Of a stretch of 64,000 nucleotides of DNA, positions 10,879 through 20,234 are shown piece by piece; the stretch's first letter is position 1, and each line of letters opens with the position of its first letter. Made by a program: the position numbers and the translations under genes. The DNA is from Corynespora cassiicola (taxonomy: Eukaryota; Ascomycota; Dothideomycetes; Pleosporales; Corynesporascaceae). The stretch is from NCBI GenBank assembly GCA_022059125.1, contig JAEUWY010000006.1:1426001-1490000 (forward strand). The letters are read 5' to 3'. Under the pieces are notes generated by a model. It worked only from the letters and a program-made list of their open reading frames with translations. It ran no database searches and was not told where the DNA came from.

Positions 10879-12171
10879 ATGAAGACCGTATACCCTCTCG
10901 TCACGCTCATCTCCGCCGTGCTCGTGGCCGCTGGCCCAGTACCCGTCAACAGCGGTGTAATTCCTGATACTCGTAATGTGCGGTTAACCCCACGAACCAA
11001 CCACATTGCACCCCCTCCCGCCGAACATGTAGCTCCGGCTGCCCCCGCAGAGGTCGCTGCTCCTCCACCTGCCGAACATGTAGCTCCAGCTGCTCCCGCC
11101 GAGGTCGCTGCTCCTCCACCCGCCGAGCACGTTGCACCTCCTGCTGCGCCCGCACCTCCCGCCGTGGACCCAGCTGCGGAGAAGGCGGCGGCAGACCAGG
11201 CGGCAGCGGAGCACAAGGCCCAGGCCGATGCCATGGAGGCCATGCACGTGGCCGAAGCTCAAGCTAAAGACCAGGCTCACCAAGAAGGTATGGTTGTCTG
11301 AGTTCAAATCAATTCATTCTAGATGGCTAACCAATTGCACAGCTGCAAAGGCAATGGAGGAGATGCATGTAGCAGAAGAAGAGAAGAAGAACGCAGAGCA
11401 CAAGGCTGCCGCCGACGCAATGGAGCAGATGCATGCCCAGCAAGAGGAGGCAAAGGCTGCTGAAGAGAAGGCTGCCGCCGACGCAATGGAGCAGATGCAT
11501 GCCCAGCAAGAGGAGGCAAAGGCCGCTGAAGAGAAGGCTGCCGCCGACGCAAAGGAGCTCGAACACCAACAGCAGGCCCAGCAAATGGAAGCCGAGCACC
11601 AGGCAAAGGCCGAGGCCGAAGCTCAGGCTCATCAGCAAGGTAAATATCTACACCACTCGAGAATCTAGCCACTTCTAACGCTTCACCAGCTGCCAAGGAG
11701 ATGGAGGCCATGCATGTCGCTCAGGAGGAGCAGAAGAACGCAGAGCACAAGGCAGCAGCCGACGCAAAGGAAGCCGAACACCAAGCCGCCCAAGCAGCAA
11801 CTCCCCCTCCTCCTCCCCCCGCCGCCGAACACCCAGCCGCCGCCCCAGCTCCCCCGGCTGAGCATCCCGCTGCTGCTGCTGCTCCCGCTCCCGCCCCAGC
11901 TGCCCCCGAGCACCCAGCTCCCGCTGCACCTCCCGCAGAACACCCTACTCCCGCCTCCGCCCCCGAGGCCGAGGTCGCCACCCCAGCCGTCGTCCACCCT
12001 GGTCCTACCGCCGCTGCCGTCAATGTCACGGCTGCGGGCGGTGTCAATGCGACGGCTGCCTTTGTCGAGCCTTACACGGTTGAGGCCGAGGTTTCGGGAG
12101 CGAGGCGTGTGCGTCGTACTGCGAACCGCGCTCTGCTCCGCGCTATGCAAGGAGAAGCTGTTGCTGCTTGA
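10879..12171 (+). CDS. Secreted Ala/Pro/Glu/His-rich repeat protein (unknown function)
   Basis: Three exons: 10879-11287, 11343-11639, 11690-12171, giving 395 residues. Both introns are phase 1 (55 and 50 nt), with GTATGG/GTAAAT donors and CAG acceptors. Residues 1-19 form a signal peptide (hydrophobic LVTLISAVLVAAG). Next come Pro/Ala repeats built on PPPAEHVAPAAPAEVA, then a charged, probably helical Ala/Glu/Lys region with repeated MEAMHVA / MEQMHAQQEEAKAAEEK units. A second Pro/Ala/AEHP region follows, and the tail has two N-x-T sites (VNVTA, VNATA) and a basic GARRVRRTANRALLRAM segment. Exons 2 and 3 both open with the same module (AAK-x-MExMHVA-x-EE-x-KNAEHKAAADA) after an intron of identical phase, so the gene grew by exon duplication. 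No known domain is recognised. A cell-surface or secreted structural protein is inferred from composition. A TATA box lies upstream. Confidence 0.82.
11405..11536 (+). repeat. 66-bp coding tandem repeat, two copies
   Basis: Copies at 11405-11470 and 11471-11536 each encode 22 residues (AAADAMEQMHAQQEEAKAAEEK). The nucleotide sequences differ at one or two bases, so the duplication is recent or kept homogeneous. A third copy starts at 11537 and diverges. Confidence 0.9.
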
Positions 12172-12971
12172 GTTGGTGCGTTGCAGTGTTAGAAGGGAAG
12201 GGGCTTGTATTCTGGTTTAGATGGAGGATTAGAAGATTGGAAATTGGAGATTTGGGATGGCCTGGCCTGAGGGGAATGGGGGAGGCTTGTTGTCCCAGAG
12301 ATGCAACTGGCCAGTAATCTATAGAAAGTAATTTTATATTGCCCGCTAGTCGGGCGCTTTTTTTTTCCCGAGGAATTGAGAAATGACATGGATTTTGCTT
12401 TGGCTATTCAGGCTTTACATTTGCATTCTGTGGGTACGATTATGATCTTCTAGCGCTCTCCTCCCAAGGGAGGAAGCACGCCACAGATCAAGTACACAAA
12501 TCAAGTACACAAAAGGGCGACCCATGCCCTGAAGAGCATTCTGTGGGTACGAGTGTGGTACAGTAGCAGTGTCTAATCTGTTTATGTTGATATCGCTCGG
12601 AAGATTCGGGTTTGAAATTGGGCCAAGATGTTTTGTTATGCTGTCCGTTGGCAGTCATGCTGCTAATTTGGGCGTGAAACGGTGTGTGAAGCAGCATGAT
12701 GCTATATGGCATTGTTGATGGTTTCTTTTTGGTATGTTGGGGAGGGGTCTTACTCAAATTACATGGTAAAGTGAGGGATTGACTCCACAGTTGGGCATGG
12801 TTCGAATAATTGGAGGAGCTCTTGGGTTGGGCCTCGCGGAGATAATAGGGGATGTGGACTGAATCAGTGTACATGCTATGATAAGGCAACATAGGCCATG
12901 ATACTACTAGAGTACACAAGATTGCAGGTATTACCTGAAGCACAGATGAACTATGGCAGAGTGTAGTGTAA
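12172..12971. other. Intergenic: 3' flank and transposon insertion flank
   Basis: 3' flank of the repeat protein followed by unique sequence up to the transposon. CAAGTACACAAA is repeated near 12488-12510. No supportable gene: the minus-strand frame at 12488-12943 lacks any domain and has no plausible signals. Confidence 0.6.
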
Positions 12972-12973
12972 TA

Positions 12974-13190
12974 CAGAGGGGTGACATTAAAAAAGCGTAA
13001 TAGAAAAAATCGTACTTTTTAAACTTATATAACTTTTTCTATAAACTAGCTATTTAAAAAAAAAAAATTAGTTTTAGAGATAAATACTAGCGCTACATAT
13101 ATAAAAAAAAAAAAATTACTTATATAATATTTTTGGCTTTTAAAAAAGCTCTAAAGTTATACTAAAAAAAAATATAAATTTAATTACGCT
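12974..13190 (+). repeat. Left terminal inverted repeat of the Tc1-like element
   Basis: It matches the reverse complement of 14875-15084 over about 210 bases. Differences are a few transitions and length changes in the A-tracts. The inner boundary is approximate. The first 26 bases are perfectly conserved between the ends. Confidence 0.88.
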
Positions 13191-13361
13191 GTAACTTTTT
13201 TTCTAGCGTATAATTTTTAGTTTTTTATTTTTTATATTAAAGCTATTTATAATATTTAATTATTAAAAAAAAATTAGTATAAGTTTGTTCTCTAAAAAAT
13301 TAGAAATTTAGAAAATTAAAAAAATTAAAAAAATTAAAATAAAGAAATTAATAATAAATTA

Positions 13362-14670
13362 TTAATATTTAGTATAATATTCCTTAGCGTCTATAACTGC
13401 TTTATAACGCCTAGATAAAAATAATATACAATTATCTATTATTTCCTGTGGAATTAAATTCCACTCTTTAATTATAGCTCTTTTAAATAAATTAATACTT
13501 TTAATATTATTTCCTTTGCCTAATAAATTAGTTCTTTGTTTATTTAAGGCATTTTTTAATATAGCCCAGATATTTTTAATAGGAGCTAAATCTGGGCTAT
13601 AAGGAGGATGTTAAAAAAGATTAATTTAATTTCTTTTAAACTAATTTAAAACTGGTTTAGCTGTATGGATTTTTAAATTATCTTATTAAAATTTCTAGTC
13701 TATAAACTAGTTAGTATTAATTTTAATTTTAAAATTTAAATTTTTTATAAATATATTAATTAAATATATTTATTTTATTTTTAAAAATAAAAAAAAGGTA
13801 TATAAACTAACCGGGTTTTATTTGTTTTTTAATAATAAGTTTTAATACTTTTTATATATAATCTGTATTATTAAAGTTATTTTTAGAATTAGGTGTTTTA
13901 ATAAATACTAATTCTGATTTTTCTTCTATCTAAATAGCTCTCTATACTGATATAATAATATCTTAAGCTATAATTTAATTAGTATTAAATTTTTTAAAAA
14001 AGTAATTAAATTAAAAAATTATAATTAATTTTTTATTAATTTTAATTTTTCTAATTTTTTTTTTTACTTATAATTTAATTTTATAGAAGCTAATTCAGCT
14101 CCTACTCTCTTATTTCTCTTTTTTCTTATATATTTCTGTCTAGAATCTAGACCTTTTTCTATTGCTGACTCATCAGAAAATATAATTCTATTTAAATTTA
14201 TATTTTCTATATTTTTTAAATTTTTTTTAGTATATTCTAGTCTTATTTTTGCTTTTTTTTATTTAAAAAAGGTTTTTTATTAGTAATATTTGTACTGTAT
14301 TTTTTTTCTTTAAAAAATTTTTGTAAACTTTTTTTAGATATATTTAAATTATTTTTAAATAAAATTCTTTTATTTATTTTTTTAGGGCTTTTAATTAAAT
14401 CCCTATTAATAATTCTTTTTTTTCCTTTTAATAGTTTAATTTTCTTCTGATTTCTATCTCTTTTTAAACTATTAAAAAGTTTATTTTTTTTATTAATACG
14501 TTGTATAGTATAATATATACTATTAATAGGTTTATTTAAAATAAAAGATATATTTTTAATAGATGTATTAGCTTTTAATAAAAGATTAACTTTTTCTTTG
14601 TAGTCTAAAAATTGAGGTTCTATTTTATCTTTGTTTAGAGAAAATAGAGATTTAAAATTTTTTTTCTGAA
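13362..14670 (-). pseudogene. Degenerate Tc1-like transposase
   Basis: Read on the minus strand, the N-terminal part is open for roughly 140 codons and resembles the Tc1 helix-turn-helix region (SIKNISFILNKPINSIYYTI). It then meets stops near 14245. Three landmarks of the DDE catalytic core survive. IIFSDESAIEKG (about 14175) holds the first Asp. DNLKIHTAKP (about 13690) holds the second. PPYSPDLAPIKNIW (about 13600) is the C-terminal motif. Exactly 34 codons separate the second Asp from the third catalytic position, as in DD34E enzymes, but that position is Lys (AAA) instead of Glu. Nearby stops are TAA where CAA is expected and TAG where TGG is expected, all explicable by C-to-T/G-to-A changes in CpA/TpG context. 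The frame ends with a stop at 13362-13364. Confidence 0.88.
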
Positions 14671-14874
14671 ATATTTATTTATATACTAATTTAACTAATT
14701 TATTATTATATAATCAGTGCTTATATAAGCAAAACTTTATTTTTTAAACTTTATTTTTTAAATATTAAATTAAATATCTAGCTCCAGTTTTTTGCTTACG
14801 TAATATATACTAAACTAAATTTAGTTAGCGTATAATAAAAAGTTTTAATAATTTTTTAAGTAAAAAATTATAGC

Positions 14875-15084
14875 GTGTTTAATTTTATGTTTTTTTTAGT
14901 ATAACTTTAAAGCTTTTTTAAAAGCTAAAAATATTATATAAGTAATTTTTTTTTTTATATATGTAGCGCTAGTATTTATCTCTAAAACTAATTTTTTTTT
15001 TTAAATAGCTAGTTTATAGAAAAAGTTATATAAGTTTAAAAAGTACGATTTTTTCTATTACGCTTTTTTAATGTCACCCCTCTG
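14875..15084 (-). repeat. Right terminal inverted repeat of the Tc1-like element
   Basis: Inverse copy of the left terminal repeat, ending TGTCACCCCTCTG next to the TA duplication. The inner end is approximate because similarity fades into AT-rich sequence. Confidence 0.88.
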
Positions 15085-18000
15085 TATTAAGTAGTTCTAT
15101 CGTGCAAGTTAAGCCAAAACAGTATGTCCGTTGAAAACAATCGTATCTTATTTGTCAATCTTGACGCCTTAGTTTTTGTTTTCAATTTCTAAAGCATATT
15201 TTCTTAAATAAGCTCTGCTTTATCCAAAGACTATAACCTTTAAGATTCATGGTATCTTATCGATTCTACATGATAATTATATCTCGTTAAGCTTGTTAAA
15301 GCCTTTCAAGACTTTTTGGCGCTGTTGTACAGCGTAATTGTGTCATCGTTTCTTTAAGAGTAAGACTATAGTAATCTAAGCCAAGTCCATTTCCTGGCAT
15401 TCAGTGTAGAGTTATTTCTTTCATTGTTGTCCCCATTAATCGCGAGGGCTGTATGCTCGCCATCTGTTTGTTTGTGTTTATAGACCCGACTAGTGTTCCT
15501 TGCGCTCCAAGCCAAGTTCAACATCTTCATATTGGATCCAGAGAGCCGATCAAAGTTCATTCTTGGAACCAAAGAGAACCTTAAGCACTATAACCTACAT
15601 GATACAACTTTTCATGGCATCTAGCTTTATGTGTGCTCTCTCGGCGTGTTTAAGTAATAAAAAACGTAAGTGCGTAATGTTGCTACTAGATCTTTCAATG
15701 ACCTAATGCTATAAACTCATTTCTTGACTTGAGATGATAATCAGGGGGAACACATACAATTTCATTATACCTCTGAGCAATAAAAGTACCCTCTGAAACT
15801 GAATGGGTTTTCGGGCGGTCTGGTCTATTAAAGTACATACGTGTACCTATATTCGTTTTCTCGATAAATCTATAAAGGGTTGAAAGAATCAACATCATAT
15901 CTGTGGAAACCGTGAGTGATTTCACTAATTTTGGTATACTTTATGTTCAGGATTATCCATAGAAGGCGGATGCATGGTTTAAAAAACAAGTTATGGGTGC
16001 ACGGTGATCAGGCTGTAATTTTTTGGCACTATTAACATGAAGTTTCCATGTTGTTAGAGTTAACTTTGTCATAACATTAGGCTTTTAATGACCCAATAAG
16101 ACACTCATAAAGCCCAGGCGTCTTTAATGTAGAGCTTGTCTTATCGATTACCAATTTTATCCAGATTGGTTGACTGTTGGCCACGCCCTTCGAACAAAAC
16201 AGTGTTACACAAACAAAATCGTCGAAAATTTTCGTAGTACACAATGATCTAAGTTTCAAGCATATTTCATAGAACTCCAGTACAAAATCCTTACGCGGTT
16301 CAAGTACCGAGCGCTTGTAATGCAACTAAGTGAAGCTGGAACTTGTCTCGAAAGGAGTCCAACCAGCATAGTCCAACTTCTGATATGCTTTGTTTCAACT
16401 ATTATTATGCTAAAATTTATGGTCTTTGCAAGATCAGATCGCGATCGTAACTGTACAGCGTTCCGACCGGAGAGGTGGAAAAAGTGGAGACCCACCAAGA
16501 ATGACCATTCTGGAAAGTGTACTAAAACCCAATCTATTGATCAAAATCCATCCATATGGATTTATTGAGGAGCTATATATTTGATACTGTACGGAATGTT
16601 ATCGAACGATTGGATGTTTGGGGAGTATCTTGCAGGGAAACCCATTGTGACTGTCCAGTCCAAGGCATCGAACGAAGACTTGCCAAAGCTTGTTGACGTG
16701 AAAATTTTTTGCAGATTCTATTCTTATGTATTCCAACACTTAAAGAGTGGCTGATAGAAACAGTGCCGTCTACGCCTTGCCCTTGCAGAAGCGAAACGCA
16801 TACAACTTCTGCGGCATAAATGTGCTACCTTGGACCTACTATGAAGACAAGTGATCATAACCAATCCTGCGGCAAGGGCGTGCCGATATATGGGGCCTCT
16901 ATGAATCCACTCATGGAAAGTGAGGCAAGGCCAAACTATGTTCAGTGAATTCATTATTGGGTCTCGTGATGGGTCATCACAGTGCTACAGGCTGTGCCGC
17001 CATGACTCTGCGCTTGATGGTCCTGGTCTAGAAAACTCGGAATCATCGAATGCTAATCAATCGCTATGCAGAAGCATGTGGGAAAACCGTACCGGTTCCT
17101 AGAGAGTGACGTCCTCGGCGACGAGAAGCTACCCGAACCGAAGGCTGTGCCGATGCAGGCGCCGAAAGGTAACCGTGAAATACCCGTCGGTAGGGCCATT
17201 CCCCACATGCGCAGCCACTCTTGAGGCGCTCTGGGGCTAACGGATGGGATTGATTGGGCAGCCCTACTTATCTACCTTCTAGTTGGTGCGGTGGTGTGGC
17301 ACAGTCGATGAATAAATCTAGCAGAGCCAATAGATCAGCGGGATTCGTCTCTTAGCGAAAACCACCTCGGAGGACGAATCTCTATGAGGAAAAGCGGAAT
17401 ACAAAAGAAGCCTATCCAACTGATTGCATCACAATTTTTCGGCGTGCATCGCGACCGCAGGCTTACCCTCAAGGTACATCCACAAATGCACAGCGGTGGC
17501 GGTCACCCTCGCTACCATGGATCCGACAAGCACGTTGTAGATCGAGACACAAATGAGCGATATCGGAATCTAGTATAGTGTAGAGCATCATTCAGGACTA
17601 GATCAATGTGGCGTAAAGCTAAGTAAATGAACAGCTCACTAAACAGTAGCTCGAGTTGTAAGGCAGACTTGCTATACCAACTCTCGAACCTAGGTATGAG
17701 ATTTTTTAGCCAAGAAAGCTAGTAGACAGAGGTTATCCATGAAATTTAGTAGGCCCATGGGCGGCTCAGACTTGACTGAGATGGTGAACGCAGGCTTAGT
17801 GTGCCTCTGCCACCGCGACGTCAAATGACGCAGCCACCAACATTGGCGGCGCTAAATGGATAGGGACCGAGTAACAAAACATGAGGTATGCGCATGGGAA
17901 TTACCGGTGGAACAATATCTGCCGACGCCAGACATGTTGATTTCCACATGCCTTTTTTATTGTGTAGTGCTACCTTCGCATGTTGACAGATTTTAGGGGG

Positions 18001-18957
18001 CCAAAATCTCGATTATTAATGGGGTGAATTGTAGAATGTTTGATTCAGGGATGAATACCTCTTTGATTGCGATAAGCTTGTGTTGGACCTCCTCCGGCTG
18101 AAATGTCTGGTTATATTGGATGGTACCACAAGGGTAATGTCGGAGCAAAGGACGACCCGAGACGTACTGGCGGAAGGCATGGTGGTATATTGGAGAAGGC
18201 CAAGAGATTCAATTCAGATATATTAGAGTGGTGGATATAAACGATGAGCTGTGTGAAAATTATAAAGTTACATATTCAAGGCCGTCTTGATCTTAATAGT
18301 TCTAAATTTAGAATGCAACATCACCGCTGCTGTATGCAGACATTCTCAAGTATGCTTTAAACATGTTATTAAGTCTGGCATGCCGAACTTAACTTGAGAA
18401 CAATAAAATTTAGGTTTAATTGTAAATGATGCTTTACTACTAATCAGATTGTTTGGGGTACAAAGGAGAATACTGAGTGTGGCATGTGCTCTGGACTAGA
18501 GCTTTCCTGCCCAGTCATGCCCGTCTTGGAAGCATCACGGCCCCATCATAACAGTGAGACAACACTTGCTTTGGTAAAATCTTATGTGATAAGGTACTGG
18601 GGTTGAAAACGTGGGTAATATACAGTTAATGTTCCGCCAAAGGTTGATTTGCGCCAAAGACATGTTGCCAGGGGCCTTCGGCGGTCACGATGACATCCTC
18701 GAAAGAACCGGGATTGACAGCCGATGCCTCCGCCTCAATGTTTCTTTGCCGCAGGGTGTTTCCGTGTGCCGTGCCGAACAACGGCCAACACCTAAGGCGG
18801 ACGGGATCTTTCCGTGCCTGAGAACTACCAGGTCTCACGGAAGCATGTCAAATGGACCGATGGCATGACCCTAGATGTTCACCGATGATATTTCAGGCGT
18901 TGGATTATGTAAACCATGTACCTGTTCTAGTCGCGTCCATCGCATGTGGTTGTGCGG

Positions 18958-18983
18958 ACACTGGCCGCTTTGGCGGCCAGTGT
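18958..18983. repeat. Perfect 11-bp inverted repeat (hairpin)
   Basis: ACACTGGCCGC at 18958-18968 and GCGGCCAGTGT at 18973-18983 are exact complements around a TTTG spacer. The arms are GC-rich compared with their surroundings. It may be a stem-loop or palindromic binding site; no neighbouring gene end explains it. Confidence 0.85.
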
Positions 18984-19398
18984 TCGCAGCTACGCGTCAA
19001 CGCTGATCGGTCGGCCGGCGACCGATTATCTTTCCACTTGTACCCGGAATAGAGAGATGTCCAAGTTTTTTTTTTTTTAAACAGCATCCTTCAACAGAAC
19101 AGAGCGGTGATGTGGATCTGCCCCAACAGATGCCTCAGGTATCACACGAGGCGGGGGCGCAGTGCATGTGCCGCTTTCTCGGTGCGAAGCTCGGTGTGGA
19201 ATTGGTGTATGTGGGTTCTACGCTACAATTTTTGAGGCCATTCCTCGCCGCACTCGTGAAAATGTTTCGGCACATGATCTGACGTTCATGTCTCATGGCG
19301 GAAGTGCGCCTGGGCGCTTGATTTTTCCCAAAACCGTCTGCATACGTGAGGCACAGGCGATTTCGGGCATGGAGAGATTATTGGGGCCTATCTGACAT

Positions 19399-19404
19399 TA
19401 TAAA
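19399..19404 (+). promoter_or_regulatory. TATA box of the 58-residue gene
   Basis: TATAAA within ACATTATAAAGGCC, 150 bp upstream of the ATG at 19554. It is followed by a C/T/A-rich leader with CACCACCACTCTC and CCAATCTTTACA stretches. Confidence 0.55.
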
Positions 19405-19553
19405 GGCCGGTGATTTCTTCTAGAAATGGCCCACCACCACTCTCAGGCTAATCATTCTTCTACACATCTACGACCAAACGTTCACGTCTCACCAATCTTT
19501 ACATTGCTTGCACTCAGAATCAATCTAGATATACATTCAGATATTCAAACAGT

Positions 19554-19788
19554 ATGTCTAGCGCCCAGAACTCAAGCAGTGGCTCCCAGAGGCCTACCGG
19601 ACGCACCGGAGGCGGCATGAACCGCTACCCTTGTGTCAACGCTCTCGCAGAAGGCCACCCTTCGAACTACTACTGGGTTGAGGGAAGCAACAACCTTTGC
19701 GTTCACTGCCAGGTATGTTTCCACCTATTTGATTACTTTGAGCTCGGGTTAATAACCTGTGTTTGTGTAGAGTGCTCCCCCGCGTTAG
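19554..19788 (+). CDS. Small conserved-looking Cys-containing protein, 58 residues
   Basis: Two exons, 19554-19712 and 19771-19788, with a phase-0 intron of 58 nt (GTATGT...TGTGTAG). The product starts MSSAQNSSSGSQRPTGRTGGG, a Ser/Gly-rich head. It continues with an aromatic/Cys segment (NRYPCVNALAEGHPSNYYWV) and ends NNLCVHCQSAPPR. Cysteines are at positions 27, 49 and 52, the last two as CVHC. There is no signal peptide or membrane segment. Support comes from the TATA box, the leader, clean splice sites and a sensible composition; without splicing the frame runs into an unrelated tail. I do not recognise the family; a small metal-binding or structural role is only a guess. It is the only supportable gene between the transposon and 24.8 kb. 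Confidence 0.62.
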
Positions 19789-20199
19789 AGCACCAGCTCT
19801 CTCGGCTAGTCCAAGCCCAGCTTGCACCTCCATGGCGACTAGGAGAAGCAGGGCAATAGTTTGAGCTGGGCCAAGGACATGAATAATTCTAGACTGGGGG
19901 TTGTGTTATCACGGAGTACATTGTGGCTGTTTGTCCCGGATTCGGCGAGGCATAGCTTTGTGGTGTAATGGCTGGCGGTATTAATTTTGCTTGGTAGACA
20001 TTTTAGTTCTTTTCTCAGACCTGAATATAACAGTCACTCCTTATCGAACGAGCAATCTTCTGCTGACTGTGTCAATGGCCCGTCACATGCTATCCACTGT
20101 CAAAACCTGCGAGTCCGCTCGGCAACAGCTGGTAGAAATGCTCCTTTCTTGTGAGATGTTTGTTTACGGGCACACAGGATGGCCCAGGTAGCTAGAAGC

Positions 20200-20203
<4 letters not shown>

Positions 20204-20233
<30 letters not shown>
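20204..20233 (+). repeat. Poly(A) tract, 30 nt
   Basis: Thirty consecutive A residues, the longest homopolymer in the window. It could be a retroposed poly(A) tail or simple slippage. No clear target-site duplication or retrotransposon body was recognised next to it. Confidence 0.9.

Positions 20234-20234
<1 letters not shown>

Larger units (their letters stand above)
12974..15084 (-). mobile_element. RIP-degraded Tc1/mariner (DD34E-type) DNA transposon
   Basis: A 2111-bp AT-rich element begins CAGAGGGGTGACATTAAA and ends with its exact inverse complement. It is flanked by TA dinucleotides at 12972-12973 and 15085-15086, the Tc1/mariner target-site duplication. The inverted repeats are unusually long (about 210 bp) and nearly identical; their differences are transitions such as GGCTTTT/AGCTTTT and GCTC/GCTT. 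The interior encodes a degraded transposase on the minus strand. The AT richness and CpA/TpG-context stop codons point to RIP. It is complete in outline but cannot encode an active enzyme. Confidence 0.93.
15087..19553. other. Gene-poor region next to the transposon
   Basis: About 4.5 kb of moderately AT-rich sequence. Frames are short and unsupported. Two stretches look protein-like in isolation: 16614-16757 (+), containing MFGEYLAGKPIVTVQSK, and 17066-17224 (+), a 52-codon ATG frame containing LGDEKLPEPKAVPMQAPKG. Neither matches a family I know; both could be relics. A perfect hairpin lies at 18958-18983, and a TATA box and pyrimidine-rich leader at 19399-19553 serve the next gene. Confidence 0.5.

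Noticed and set aside
12488..12943. 151-codon minus-strand frame beside the transposon
   Set aside because: His/Thr/Ser-rich, no known motif; flanking sequence behaves as 3' and insertion flank.
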